A stretch of 17,106 bases of DNA from CAYLJJ01 sp964384025 (GTDB lineage Bacteria > Myxococcota_A > Bradymonadia > UBA7976 > UBA1532), in contig CAYLJJ010000115.1 of assembly GCA_964384025.1 (NCBI GenBank), forward strand, positions 1 to 17,106, written 5' to 3'. A program made the position numbers and the translations under genes. Below the pieces are notes generated by a model. The model did not search any database. It had not been told where the DNA came from and worked only from the letters and a program-made list of their open reading frames with translations. Within the stretch, counting starts at the first letter, position 1. Each line of letters starts with the position of its first letter. Of this stretch, positions 6,933 through 14,791 are shown piece after piece.

Positions 6933-7288
6933 TCAGCCGCCCCCCGCCTCAATGGAAAAGGGGGCGACCGTCAGCAGCTCCACCACGGCGCTCTCCTCGT
7001 TAAAGGGCAACCCCCCTGCTCAGGCCAACTCGGCGAGGCGCTCGACCATATGCTGAATACAGATTCGCGTAGAGGTCCAGAGATCTCTCCAGGCCCAGGG
7101 GTCGCTGATCCAAGCGCAGGCGGCGCCCATCTTCGGTGCTCTCACGGCGGGGGTTTTGAAACATCGACTAGTAACCCACCGGCGGTGCTCCCGGCAACTA
7201 TCAGGACGCCTCAGCCTACCTTGATGATCAGGTCGCGCTCGCCGGACAGCGCCTGTTTTACGGTGCTCAGCGATGCCAGTTGGTTCAT
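6933..7288 (-). pseudogene. Frameshifted third gene of the racemase operon
   Basis: It begins ATG 7288, 4 bp after the stop of the preceding gene, as MNQLASLSTVKQALSGERDL and then stops at a TGA after KVG. Protein-like sequence continues in a second frame (7164-7000: RRESTEDGRRLRLDQRPLGL, then ERSLDLYANLY) and a third (ending 6933: HMVERLAELA, stop, GGLPFNEESAVVELLTVAPF). At least two frameshifts and two stops are needed. The family is not recognised. The 4-bp spacing shows it once belonged to the operon. Confidence 0.45.
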
Positions 7289-7292
7289 TGAC

Positions 7293-8075
7293 TCAGCGCA
7301 ACGCAGCCATCAGCGCCCTGCCCACCCCTTTTGCGATATCGCTTTTGTTCAGGCGCGCTACAACCGGCAGCCGGTCGCCTTCGCGCCAACCACCGTGAGC
7401 ATCAACATACCACGCCAGCAGGGGGTTGCCTTCGCGAATCTTGAGGTCGGCGATCATGGGAATCGGCCCTCGCACAAGACCACGGCGCTCAAACTCCTCG
7501 ACGTTGTCGGGGTACAACAGTGCCACCAATTCACCGCGCAAGCGCTCGAAACCAGGATGTATTGGCCCAGGGGCGGGATGAACTTTCGGCAAGCTGCGAG
7601 CGAGCAGATAGGAGGCGATGGGGTTGCAATTGGTGGCAAGAAGATAGGTGCTACGGCCGTGCGGCAGATGCGATGGCCGTTGCAGGTGGAAGCGCACCAT
7701 CGTACGCAATACAAATGGATGGACCGATACCTGTTCCTGGTACTCGGGTAACACTCCGCCGCCCCCGACGCACGCATAGATGGGCGCAGATCGGCCGAGC
7801 GAAGGTTCGAATGCGTTCAGGGCGAAGATCGACAAGTTGGCCCGCCCGATACAGCGTTGTCCATCATAGAAGTGCTCTGCGCGGATCACGCAGGCCTTAG
7901 TGATATCGGTATGAATCGCTGGCATCGGGCGCTCAAAGAGTTGATGATTAATAACATCCGCCTCCTGCTTCCAGTCGGCAAATCTGGCCTGTTTTAGGGA
8001 CAGCACATTGAAGGTCTTAGCTCGGACGAGGTTCAACGGATGGCCTTTGGTCCGGAGACGACGAAGGCGAATCAT
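7293..8075 (-). CDS. Hypothetical protein, probable GNAT-like fold
   Basis: This 260-residue protein contains YACVGGGGVLPEYQEQ at about 99-114 followed by FVLRTMVRFHLQRP, resembling the acetyl-CoA-binding beta4-loop-alpha3 part of GNAT proteins of the large myxobacterial hypothetical type. Downstream parts (SYLLARSLPKVHPAP, then PIPMIADL and PLLAWYVDAHGGWREGD) resemble the same group. No signal or membrane segment is seen. Its ATG overlaps the racemase stop as ATGA, so the two are translationally coupled. The loop departs from the usual R/Q-x-x-G-x-G/A, so acyltransferase activity is not certain; decay in the downstream genes raises the same doubt. Confidence 0.5.
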   Translation of the reverse strand: MIRLRRLRTKGHPLNLVRAKTFNVLSLKQARFADWKQEADVINHQLFERPMPAIHTDITKACVIRAEHFYDGQRCIGRANLSIFALNAFEPSLGRSAPIYACVGGGGVLPEYQEQVSVHPFVLRTMVRFHLQRPSHLPHGRSTYLLATNCNPIASYLLARSLPKVHPAPGPIHPGFERLRGELVALLYPDNVEEFERRGLVRGPIPMIADLKIREGNPLLAWYVDAHGGWREGDRLPVVARLNKSDIAKGVGRALMAALR

Positions 8076-9106
8076 AGGGGATTTTGCGAGGATGATGGGT
8101 TGGAGGAGGTGTAATGCGGCGTGCTGGAGAGCCGGAGGGCTGCCTCAGCAGCCACGTCGAGCGGATCAACCCAAAATCCGGGCGATCCGCCCAAAACATC
8201 AGCCAAAATCGAAAGCTCCGTGCAGCCGAGGATGACGCACGAGACCGGCCCGAGAGCCGGGGCGGCGGCGACCAACGCGTGCGCTGACTCGACGCGGTCG
8301 GCGTCACGCAACCCCACCGACTTAAGGCCCAGGCGCTCGGGCGTGCCGTAGATGACCGCCATGATGGCTCTCTGGGCTGAAGCCCCGTCGGGTGCTTCAA
8401 GCACCGTTCGAATCCTCAACGACGGGTACAGCACAGCGGCACGACGCTGGAAAATCCGCGAACGCACGGTGCCGGTCGAGCCCAGTAGCCCGACATCCGC
8501 ACTCGAGCCAAAGCGTCGAACGATATGATGGAGCGTTTCATCGAGCAAACTCAGCACCGGGAGCGGTAGCATGGGTGGCCCAATTCTGCCGACCTCCTGC
8601 ATAAACGCATGGGAAGTCACACAGGTCAGGATCGCAAAGTCGGCGCCGCTGCGGGCGAGCCAAGCCAAGCCACCCATGAGATCATCACGGAGTGATAGAT
8701 CGCCGGAGAGCAGCGCAGCTGTTCGGTCGCGAAGCTGGGTGCATGACCGCAGAATCCAGGATGGATAGTCTTGGTCTCTCCGTGCGCCGACGTATCGAGC
8801 GCATCCGCATAACAGCCGCTGCTCAAAAGCGATGTGCGCGAGCGGCCCCATGCCGCCGAGGATGCCGATGGTTCGGTGCCAAATGGGTCGCTCACCTCGC
8901 GAGGCAGGTTCATGTTGAATGAGAGGCGATGGGTGGGGCATAGCAGGAATACTCGGGGTGGCCAATGCGACGCGCCTGCGATGGATCTTCATCATGGTGT
9001 AACTGATCGCCGCCGGGATCTGCGGATGGTGAGGAGGAGCCGAAGTGGTTTGTTCACCCAAAGATGATGTACACCGCTCTCCCTCAAGCCAAGAGCCAAC
9101 ATCCAT
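8072..9106 (-). CDS. Aspartate/glutamate racemase family protein
   Basis: The enzyme family interconverts L- and D-amino acids without cofactor using two cysteines. Visible are GILGGMGPLA at 81-90, first-Cys region LTCVTSHAF (Cys162, where CNTAH is usual), GLLGSTGTVRS near 206-216 and second-Cys region ILGCTELSI (Cys295). Both cysteines are kept, but Asn of the first motif is Val and Ala is Ser. About 77 residues precede GILGGMGP, far more than the family's few; the N-terminal part is low in sense, so ATG 8941 or a nearby codon may be the true start. No good ribosome binding site is found for any of them. It leads the operon and overlaps the next gene by ATGA. Confidence 0.75.
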   Translation of the reverse strand: MDVGSWLEGERCTSSLGEQTTSAPPHHPQIPAAISYTMMKIHRRRVALATPSIPAMPHPSPLIQHEPASRGERPIWHRTIGILGGMGPLAHIAFEQRLLCGCARYVGARRDQDYPSWILRSCTQLRDRTAALLSGDLSLRDDLMGGLAWLARSGADFAILTCVTSHAFMQEVGRIGPPMLPLPVLSLLDETLHHIVRRFGSSADVGLLGSTGTVRSRIFQRRAAVLYPSLRIRTVLEAPDGASAQRAIMAVIYGTPERLGLKSVGLRDADRVESAHALVAAAPALGPVSCVILGCTELSILADVLGGSPGFWVDPLDVAAEAALRLSSTPHYTSSNPSSSQNPL

Positions 9107-9118
9107 CTGATTGATTTA

Positions 9119-9418
9119 AATGATCTTCTCAGGATTAGACCCCTTCATTTTGTCTTTAATATCCTGCGAACCCAGATTAGAGACTCAGGCGCTCCCCAGG
9201 GTGATCAGTTTGCCTGAGCCCCCGATGGTAGTCTGCCGCTCCCAGAGGATCTGCAGTCCCTGTTTTTCTCTTTGGAGTTGATCCCCTCTGGCTTCTCCCC
9301 CTCCTGGGCCTCTCAGCACCTTCTCCAACTGCTCCCCTTCCAGGGCTCCATGAGCCTATCTCTACTGGCGACGCGGCGCTTCCCTGCTTGCTTCTATCTG
9401 GCAAAGTTTGGCAGATAG
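9119..9418 (+). pseudogene. C-terminal remnant of an unrecognised gene
   Basis: A plus-strand frame reads NDLLRIRPLHFVFNILRTQI and continues to a TGA (9215-9217), then PDGSLPLPEDLQSLFFSLEL, SWASQHLLQLLPFQGSMSL and SLLATRRFPACFYLAKFG, ending TAG 9416-9418. The composition and heptad-like Leu spacing look like a real protein tail with one stop. No start is present. It converges on the permease gene with 57 bp between them. Family not recognised. Confidence 0.4.
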
Positions 9419-9475
9419 CTGCCTCCCTGCCGATCTTGAAAACTGTGAGGTGTCTGGACTTATTGAGAAGTTACC

Positions 9476-10342
9476 TCAGGCTCTGCTTTTACCCCCGAGG
9501 AGCCGGGGCAACTTGAGGGTCAGCTTGGCGAGGGTCAACGCCAGCCAGATCGCGCCGGTGGTGGCGGCCATACAGGCACCCGTAGGGAGGCTCAGCTGGA
9601 AGGAGATCCAGTAGCCCAAGAAGGCCGCGCCCGCGCCGATCAAGGCCGCCAAACCAAAGATCACCGAGAGGTGCTGAGAGAGCATCAAGGCAGCGGCGGG
9701 GGCCACGACGCTGAAAGCAAAGACCGGCAAGGCTCCGATGGTACGGGTCGCCTGAGAGGCGATCAGCCCCAGAGTTAAAAAGAGGACCCCATCCACTAAG
9801 CGCACCGGCAGCTCGTGAGCCAAGGCGGTCTCGCGATCAAAGGAAACCAGCATAAAGGGGGAGTGCGCCAGGAGGTGAATCGAGATGACCAGGCCAGAGC
9901 TGAGCAAAGCCACCCACATCTGGCTGCGCTCTACCGCGACGGCGTTGCCAAAGAGCAGATCGTTGATGTCATGGGACTCTTGGGGGATCAGCTCGCCGAT
10001 GGCGATGATCAAGGCCCAAGAGAGGATATAGGCCACGCCGATGATCGCCTCTCGTGAGAGGCGACGTGGCTCTGGCATCCAGCCGATGGCGAGAGCCGCC
10101 CCCAAACTCATCACCGTAGAGAAGAAGATCGGGTCGAAGAGCCAGAGGTCACGCAGCTCAAAGGTGGCCGCCAAGAGGAAGGCCAAGACCACACCGAGTC
10201 CCGCGATCTGGCTGATGGCAGCGGGCAGAAAGACCACCCGCCGCATCAGCATATAGACCCCCAAGAAGGCGCAGGTGGCCCCCAAGGCAACCGCAGAGAT
10301 CACCGCCTCAAACCAGAGAAAAGAGCAGTCCCAAAAGCTCAT
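9476..10342 (-). CDS. znuB: Zinc/metal ABC transporter permease (ABC-3 family)
   Basis: This inner-membrane permease (288 residues) forms the channel for the metal delivered by the binding protein. The sequence is mostly hydrophobic with about eight to nine membrane helices. Family marks include GVYMLMRRVVFLPAAISQIAG near residues 28-47, where this group has the conserved R-x-x-x-x-x-D/x-A-x-S-H/Q motif, and SHDINDLLFGN near the middle (L-x-G pattern). The start overlaps the ATPase stop as ATGA, which couples them. Zinc is preferred over manganese only from the company of His-rich partners. It is the last gene of the operon, with no obvious terminator behind it. Confidence 0.85.
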   Translation of the reverse strand: MSFWDCSFLWFEAVISAVALGATCAFLGVYMLMRRVVFLPAAISQIAGLGVVLAFLLAATFELRDLWLFDPIFFSTVMSLGAALAIGWMPEPRRLSREAIIGVAYILSWALIIAIGELIPQESHDINDLLFGNAVAVERSQMWVALLSSGLVISIHLLAHSPFMLVSFDRETALAHELPVRLVDGVLFLTLGLIASQATRTIGALPVFAFSVVAPAAALMLSQHLSVIFGLAALIGAGAAFLGYWISFQLSLPTGACMAATTGAIWLALTLAKLTLKLPRLLGGKSRA

Positions 10343-11085
10343 AGCCCTCGCTCCGCGCGTATGATCGTCTCTCCCGCCACGTTGAGCACTTCGATGGAGC
10401 GCTGATAGCCGGTGGAGAGGCGCGCTGAGGAGATCATCTCAGCGGTGGGGCCGATGGCGAATTTGCCCTGCTCAGCGTTGAGCAGGGCCAGATGGCTGGC
10501 CCGACAGGCGACGGTGGCGATGTGATGCACCACCAGGAGCACTGTGGTCCCCTGCTCGCGGTTGAGATCCTCAACGAAGTCCAAGAGATCACGCTCAGAG
10601 GGCAAGTCCATCCCCGCAGTGGGCTCATCCAAAACCAGGATCTCAGGCTGACGCACCAGGGCGCGGGCCATCAAGACCCGCTGCTGTTGGCCGCCCGAGA
10701 GTGATCTGAAGGGGCGCGCCTCTAAGTCCGCGACTCCCAAGCGCTCCAGGGCCTCATGCGCAGAGCCCCGCTTAGCCCTGCGCCAACGCCCACCCCCCAA
10801 GCGACCCAACATGACCACCTCCAGGCTGGAAAGCGGAAACATGGGATCGAGGCGGGAGCGTTGGGGGACATAGCCCAGGCGCAGCTTGCTCCGGTGAGAG
10901 ACCACCCCCTCGACTGGCTTTAAGGTGCCGATCAGGGTCTTGAGCAGCGTAGACTTACCCGCCCCGTTGGGGCCCACAATGCCCCAAAATTCGCCCTCTT
11001 TGATGTTGAAGTTGAGGCCAGACAGCAGGGCCAGGGAGCCGTATCCGATGCTGCCCCCTCGTAGGCTCAGGAGAAGATCAGGCAT
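10339..11085 (-). CDS. znuC: Zinc/metal ABC transporter ATP-binding protein
   Basis: This 248-residue cytoplasmic ATPase powers import. Walker A is GPNGAGKST at 38-46, Q-loop Gln in YVPQRS (Gln75), signature LSGGQQQR at 129-136, Walker B ILVLDEP at 149-155, D-loop AGMD, and the switch His in VVHHIA (His187 or 188). All catalytic elements are intact. It starts 3 bp after the lipoprotein gene stop and overlaps the permease by ATGA. The length is typical of the ZnuC/MntB group. Confidence 0.9.
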   Translation of the reverse strand: MPDLLLSLRGGSIGYGSLALLSGLNFNIKEGEFWGIVGPNGAGKSTLLKTLIGTLKPVEGVVSHRSKLRLGYVPQRSRLDPMFPLSSLEVVMLGRLGGGRWRRAKRGSAHEALERLGVADLEARPFRSLSGGQQQRVLMARALVRQPEILVLDEPTAGMDLPSERDLLDFVEDLNREQGTTVLLVVHHIATVACRASHLALLNAEQGKFAIGPTAEMISSARLSTGYQRSIEVLNVAGETIIRAERGL

Positions 11086-11088
11086 CTC

Positions 11089-11457
11089 TTAATGTAGCGG
11101 GGGCAAGCAGTAGTAGTTGCCCTGATGTTCGTGAGACTCGCCACCCTCAGGGCAACTACACTGCTGCTCGATGGGATCACATCGGCAGGCGTAGTGGTGC
11201 TCCTCTGCCTCATGCTCATGAGCTTCACAGATCCCCAGGGCCTCGATCGCTACACAGCTGGCCTCAGCGGGAGCATAACCCTCCTCGCAGTGGCAGTGCT
11301 CGCCATGCAGAGAGCCATGACCACCACACTCAGCGGCGAGCCCAGCGTCTGCGCCGTTGGCTCCAGCGTCGCTCTGCTCGCCCTCCTCTCCACAGGCGAT
11401 CAGGCTCAGAGAAAAGAACAGAAACAGGAGGATGGCCTGCGTCTCTTTGATGATCAT
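11089..11457 (-). CDS. His/Cys-rich lipoprotein, candidate metal-binding accessory
   Basis: The 122-residue protein begins with a lipoprotein signal: hydrophobic residues 9-20 and lipobox LIAC with the lipidated Cys22. A flexible Asp/Ala/Gly stretch (SDAGANGADAG) leads to the mature part, which carries 11 His and 11 Cys including Cys22. EGF-like spacing appears in CGGHGSLHGEHCHCEEGY and in CRCDP and CSCPE. Clusters HEHEAEEHH and SHEHQG look like metal ligands. It lies between the binding protein (ATGA overlap) and the ATPase (3 bp), so it is part of the metal uptake system, perhaps a membrane-tethered zinc buffer or donor to ZnuA. No known named family is claimed. Confidence 0.75.
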   Translation of the reverse strand: MIIKETQAILLFLFFSLSLIACGEEGEQSDAGANGADAGLAAECGGHGSLHGEHCHCEEGYAPAEASCVAIEALGICEAHEHEAEEHHYACRCDPIEQQCSCPEGGESHEHQGNYYCLPPLH

Positions 11458-12356
11458 TTCAATCCCTCGACGACCATGCCGATCAGGCGATCCATCATCT
11501 CGAAGTAGTCTTTGCTCTTTGATGCCCCTGTCATGGTGGGCAAGATCAGCAGCTTAGCCCCCGCCTTCTTGGCGAAGATCTTGGAGAGGTTGTAGGGGTA
11601 GAAGAACTCTTGCAACACCAAGCGCACCTTCTGGTCGCGGACACGCTTTAGCAAGGTAGCTACATGGGAAGGGGAGGGTTCGATGCCTGGCTTAGGTTCC
11701 AACTCTCCCATGATCTTCAAGCCTGCAAACTCTACGAAGTAGCTCCAGGAGCGGTGGAAGACCACTACCCGCGCCCCCTTATAAGGCGCTAAGGCGGCTC
11801 GCCACCTCTCGATATGCTCTGCAAGCTTCTTCTGGAAGCTTTCCAATCCAACTTGATAGTGCTCACTGTTCTCTGGATCGAGCTGGCTTAGGCGAGCGGC
11901 GATGCCCACGGCGACCCTGGAGATGCGCCGTGGATCAATCCAGTAGTGTGGATTGCCGCCTGGGTGGATATCTCCATGTGCTCGGTCAGGGGCGCCGGTG
12001 GGCACCTCCACCGCGTGGATGAAGGTGGAGCAGTCTAAATATCCAGGAGCGCCAGGGAGGATCTTGGAGTTGCGGGCCCCATTGAGGAGGGGAGGCAGCC
12101 AGCCCACCTCCAACTGCATACCGACATGCAACAGCAGATCAGCTTGATTGAGCGCCAAGGCCATGCTGGGGCGGGCGTCTACAAAGTGAGGGTCTTGGGT
12201 GCCCTTGACCAGGGTGGTCAAGCTGACGCGCTCGCCACCGATCTCGCGGGCCAGCTCTCCCAGATCAGGGACAGTAGAGACCACCTTCAGCTTGGCGAAG
12301 GCGGGTTGAATCAGACAGAGCAGCAGTGCGCCGCTCAAGAGGCTGAGACTCTTCAT
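11454..12356 (-). CDS. znuA: Zinc/metal ABC transporter substrate-binding protein
   Basis: This periplasmic cluster A-I binding protein (300 residues) captures the metal. Residues 1-21 are a signal peptide ending AFA before KLKVV. Expected ligands are visible: His57 in QDPHFVD, His137 in NPHYWIDP, His201 in VFHRSW and Asp283 in SKSKDYF. The His-rich loop usual in ZnuA is shortened to HGDIHPGG, so affinity may depend on partners. ATG 12356 has GAGGAG at 12361-12366; a TTG two codons upstream is less likely. Ten bases separate it from the barrel gene, and it overlaps the lipoprotein gene by ATGA. Manganese specificity cannot be excluded by sequence alone. Confidence 0.85.
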   Translation of the reverse strand: MKSLSLLSGALLLCLIQPAFAKLKVVSTVPDLGELAREIGGERVSLTTLVKGTQDPHFVDARPSMALALNQADLLLHVGMQLEVGWLPPLLNGARNSKILPGAPGYLDCSTFIHAVEVPTGAPDRAHGDIHPGGNPHYWIDPRRISRVAVGIAARLSQLDPENSEHYQVGLESFQKKLAEHIERWRAALAPYKGARVVVFHRSWSYFVEFAGLKIMGELEPKPGIEPSPSHVATLLKRVRDQKVRLVLQEFFYPYNLSKIFAKKAGAKLLILPTMTGASKSKDYFEMMDRLIGMVVEGLK

Positions 12357-12366
12357 CGTCAACTCC

Positions 12367-13566
12367 TCAGTAACTGTGAGCGCCGTGAGCGCCCGCCGAG
12401 ACCTCCAACTGGAGGATGGTCATGTGGTTGCGTTGATAGCCGTCGATCTCTTCGAGACCATATTGGAGCCGCAGCCGCGAGAAGTGTGAGGGGGTGTAGG
12501 AGATGGACCACTCACCGCGGAGGCTGTCTGTACCCAGACGATCTCGGCTCTCCCCCGCCTCCCCCTCCAGCCGACGCCAAAGCTCTCCACGCAGAGCGGT
12601 CTGCCACTCCTGAGTCAAGCTCCATTGTAGTTCGCTGTAGCCTCCATGATCTCTCCAGAGGTCTCCCGGCACCTCCAGCTCCCGGTACCAATACTCGTTG
12701 GTCCAATTGAAGAAGAAGTGACCTGAAGCCCCCTCGCCGATGGGCCGCCACTTGAAGCTGAGGTCCCCACCATAGATCCAGGAGCGGTTGCTGGTCTGAG
12801 GATCAGGGAAGGGGGAGCGGGCCAGGGAGGCGTTAAGCCCCAAGAGCAGGCCCAGATCTTCAGAGAGGTCGAAGAACTGCTTCAGGCGGGGTGAGTAGAT
12901 CAGATCCTCAAAGCCCTGGATGTTGGTCGCCGACTGGCTGCGGCCGACCCCGCTGCCCTGTACCCCCAAGATCAGCTCTGTGTACCAGGGCAGAGGCAGC
13001 AAGACCGAGATCTCGGCGCCAGGGAGGCTCAGCCCCTCGTTGCTGAAGAGGTAGTCTAAGGCGAGGCTGTGATCGACGAAATTCCATTGGTGTAGACACT
13101 GGGTGTTGCGCCGCCCAAGCCGGGTGCGAAACTGGCCTATCCGCAGCTGTAGGTTGGCGGGCAGTGAGGTGGTCTGGATCACGGCATCCTCGAGGTGGCC
13201 GTGGCTGAGGCTGAACTTGAGGTCGAAGATAAAGAAGGGGTCGATGTTGCCGGTGGCTGCCATCTCTACCGCTTGCAGGAATGGTCCAGTGTGGTTGGAG
13301 GTGTGACCCCCATGGTGGCGATGTTCTTCGGCTGAGTGGTGGAAGAGGGCCATATCCATGATGAAGGAGATGGCCGGGTTCATGGAGTTGTCAAAGAAGG
13401 AGACCCCTGAGTTTAAGGGGATGGCGACGATCGCGGTGTCAGCATTTTGCTCACCTCGATCTGCAGCGGCGGCGGCCTCAAAGGCCGCCAAATCGGGATC
13501 TTTAGGCGCCTGAGCCCAGACGCTCCCGAGTTGAAGGGCCAAGCCCAACAGGAAAATCGCTCTCAT
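12367..13566 (-). CDS. Outer-membrane beta-barrel-like protein with His-rich segment
   Basis: The 399-residue protein has a signal peptide (MRAIFLLGLALQLGSVWAQA, about residues 1-20) and a body of alternating polar and hydrophobic strands rich in Trp, Tyr and Phe, as in a porin-like barrel, ending in Tyr. A cluster FHHSAEEHRHHGGHTSNH at about 75-92 carries eight His and likely forms a periplasmic or extracellular metal site. I see no TonB box or plug domain, though proteins of this kind are sometimes filed as zinc-regulated outer-membrane receptors. It sits directly ahead of znuA. Upstream AAGGAG lies far from the ATG; GGTGA is closer. The role, letting zinc through the outer membrane, is inferred from context. 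Confidence 0.7.
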   Translation of the reverse strand: MRAIFLLGLALQLGSVWAQAPKDPDLAAFEAAAAADRGEQNADTAIVAIPLNSGVSFFDNSMNPAISFIMDMALFHHSAEEHRHHGGHTSNHTGPFLQAVEMAATGNIDPFFIFDLKFSLSHGHLEDAVIQTTSLPANLQLRIGQFRTRLGRRNTQCLHQWNFVDHSLALDYLFSNEGLSLPGAEISVLLPLPWYTELILGVQGSGVGRSQSATNIQGFEDLIYSPRLKQFFDLSEDLGLLLGLNASLARSPFPDPQTSNRSWIYGGDLSFKWRPIGEGASGHFFFNWTNEYWYRELEVPGDLWRDHGGYSELQWSLTQEWQTALRGELWRRLEGEAGESRDRLGTDSLRGEWSISYTPSHFSRLRLQYGLEEIDGYQRNHMTILQLEVSAGAHGAHSY

Positions 13567-13627
13567 ATTTCACCTAAGTGCTCCTTAAAGTGATGCGAGA
13601 TGTTCGCTAAAAAATTTCGGGAGCTGC

Positions 13628-14035
13628 TCAGGTGGGAGGAGACTGTTTTGGAGCTAAGCGGTGAAGAGGCTCTCCAGGCTGCGTTGTGACGCCAGGACCT
13701 TGGTGCAGCGCAGGCCAAGCTCTCTTGAGGTGGGGGATAGCGAAGGCGAGGGTTGGGGAATTTTGAGCCGACACCTCGAGATGAAATAGGTCGGTGAAGC
13801 ATCCTGGGTCGTCGCCGTGAGGCTCGTTTTGGCAGAGGTGAAGGCTCCCGTCATGCTGCGTTGCCCTCTCCCTTTGATGGAAATGCCCTCCATCTATCGA
13901 GAGCGCGTGTGGGGTGAGGTGCAAAAGATCCGCGAACTGGTTCCAAGAGAAGAGGAGCAGGAGGGTCAGGGCTCGTAGCTTAGAGAAGCCCGGCGTTGGG
14001 GAGCTTGCGCCAGCTCTCGTGGAGTTGAAGGCCAT
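13628..14035 (-). CDS. Small exported His-rich protein
   Basis: The 135-residue protein has a hydrophobic segment RALTLLLLFSW at 21-31 after Arg/Lys, consistent with a signal or single anchor. After it come HALSIDGGHFH, HDGSLHLCQNEPHGDD and CFTDLFHLEV, with about 13 His and two Cys, and a Pro-rich tail ending PKQSPPT. The look resembles DUF2946-type small exported metal-site proteins, but identity is not proven. It is 61 bp upstream of the barrel gene and first in the cluster, so it is a candidate periplasmic zinc carrier or sensor. The start is ATG 14035; the first 10 residues are poor and a later start is possible. Confidence 0.5.
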   Translation of the reverse strand: MAFNSTRAGASSPTPGFSKLRALTLLLLFSWNQFADLLHLTPHALSIDGGHFHQRERATQHDGSLHLCQNEPHGDDPGCFTDLFHLEVSAQNSPTLAFAIPHLKRAWPALHQGPGVTTQPGEPLHRLAPKQSPPT

Positions 14036-14066
14036 CAGCAGCAGCTTCTCTTATCAAACCAAAACC

Positions 14067-14083
14067 CATGTTTAGTTTACATG
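14067..14083 (-). promoter_or_regulatory. Candidate operator upstream of the metal cluster
   Basis: CATGTTTAGTTTACATG is a 5-bp-arm inverted repeat 32 bp upstream of the first gene of the cluster. On the minus strand TTGTGT and TAAACT lie about 16 bp apart and could be -35 and -10, with the repeat across the -10. A Zur/Fur-type site would fit here, but the match to a known consensus is weak. Confidence 0.25.
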
Positions 14084-14120
14084 GATATGATACAGACACA
14101 ACTGATAAAGCAGTTTTCAG

Positions 14121-14680
14121 ATGACCTATTTTCTCCCTGATCTTAAAGTATCCAGCGGAGATCGAAGAGGAGACCAAAGCCTGAATGCGCGCTTCACTGG
14201 GGAGCATATCCTCTTTCGATTTGAGGATTTTCAATACGCAGGTTTTAGTCTCGACATGGTGATCTACATCCCCGCCGATGAACCCAAAGCCCTTGAGCGT
14301 CTCTGTCGTTAATATCGCGTCCTGTTATTGCCCAGGAACGCTTATAGCTTCTAAAGACGGGACAATGCAGCTTATCTTTGAACCTCTAGATTTCATCGCC
14401 CGAGCCGCGGCGCTCATCCCCGCACCCAAGACCCACTTCATTCACTATCACGGGGTCTTCGCACCTGCCTCCCCTCTTCGTCCCGTGATCGTTCGTACGT
14501 TAGATGAAGAAGAGGATAAGAAAGCGGTTGAGCAACTCGTTGATGTTCATGCGATGACGATGGGCCATAAGCGACCAGCGTCACAGCCTGCGGCTGCGCC
14601 ACTTGCTCCGAGGGCTTTGCCCTCTCCGCCACCTTCCAAAGCTTCGCCTCGTCAACGCCTCATCTGGGATAGTTATGATC
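14121..14680 (+). pseudogene. IS91-family transposase, C-terminal remnant (copy 2)
   Basis: The first frame reads FRFEDFQYAGFSLD, then IPADEPKALERLCR, the IS91-type region before the conserved Arg-rich stretch. A stop and frameshift near 14310, with about 25 residues lost, lead to DGTMQLIFEPLDFIARAA, then PAPKTHFIHYHGVFAPASPL, characteristic of Y2-type transposases, and the linker shared with copy 1. It ends at RLIW. The N-terminal HUH half is absent. The left boundary falls 86 bp upstream of the metal cluster and is approximate. Confidence 0.85.
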
Positions 14681-14791
14681 AATCACCGTAAAAAACTGAA
14701 TCGTCGTAGAAATACAAGCATCCACCAACATAAACGAGAAGTTTAGCTTCTAACTAATGACCAAAAGGTTAAGAATCAAAAGAGGTTTTTG

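Noticed and set aside
6921..7751. 276-residue plus-strand open frame
   Set aside because: It lies opposite the operon genes, has no recognisable motif, and the minus strand shows coupled starts and family-like sequence.
8017..8400. 127-residue minus-strand open frame
   Set aside because: Shadow of the racemase gene in another frame.
9429..9478. Possible terminator after the permease gene (GAGGT/ACCTC)
   Set aside because: Stem of only 6 bp, loop over 20 bases and no T-tract.
12126..12710. 194-residue plus-strand open frame
   Set aside because: Composition is random (Arg, Ser, Pro-rich) and it is antisense to znuA and the barrel gene.
13980..14234. 84-residue minus-strand frame upstream of the metal cluster
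   Set aside because: It is the reverse strand of the IS91 remnant and overlaps the small exported protein gene's front.
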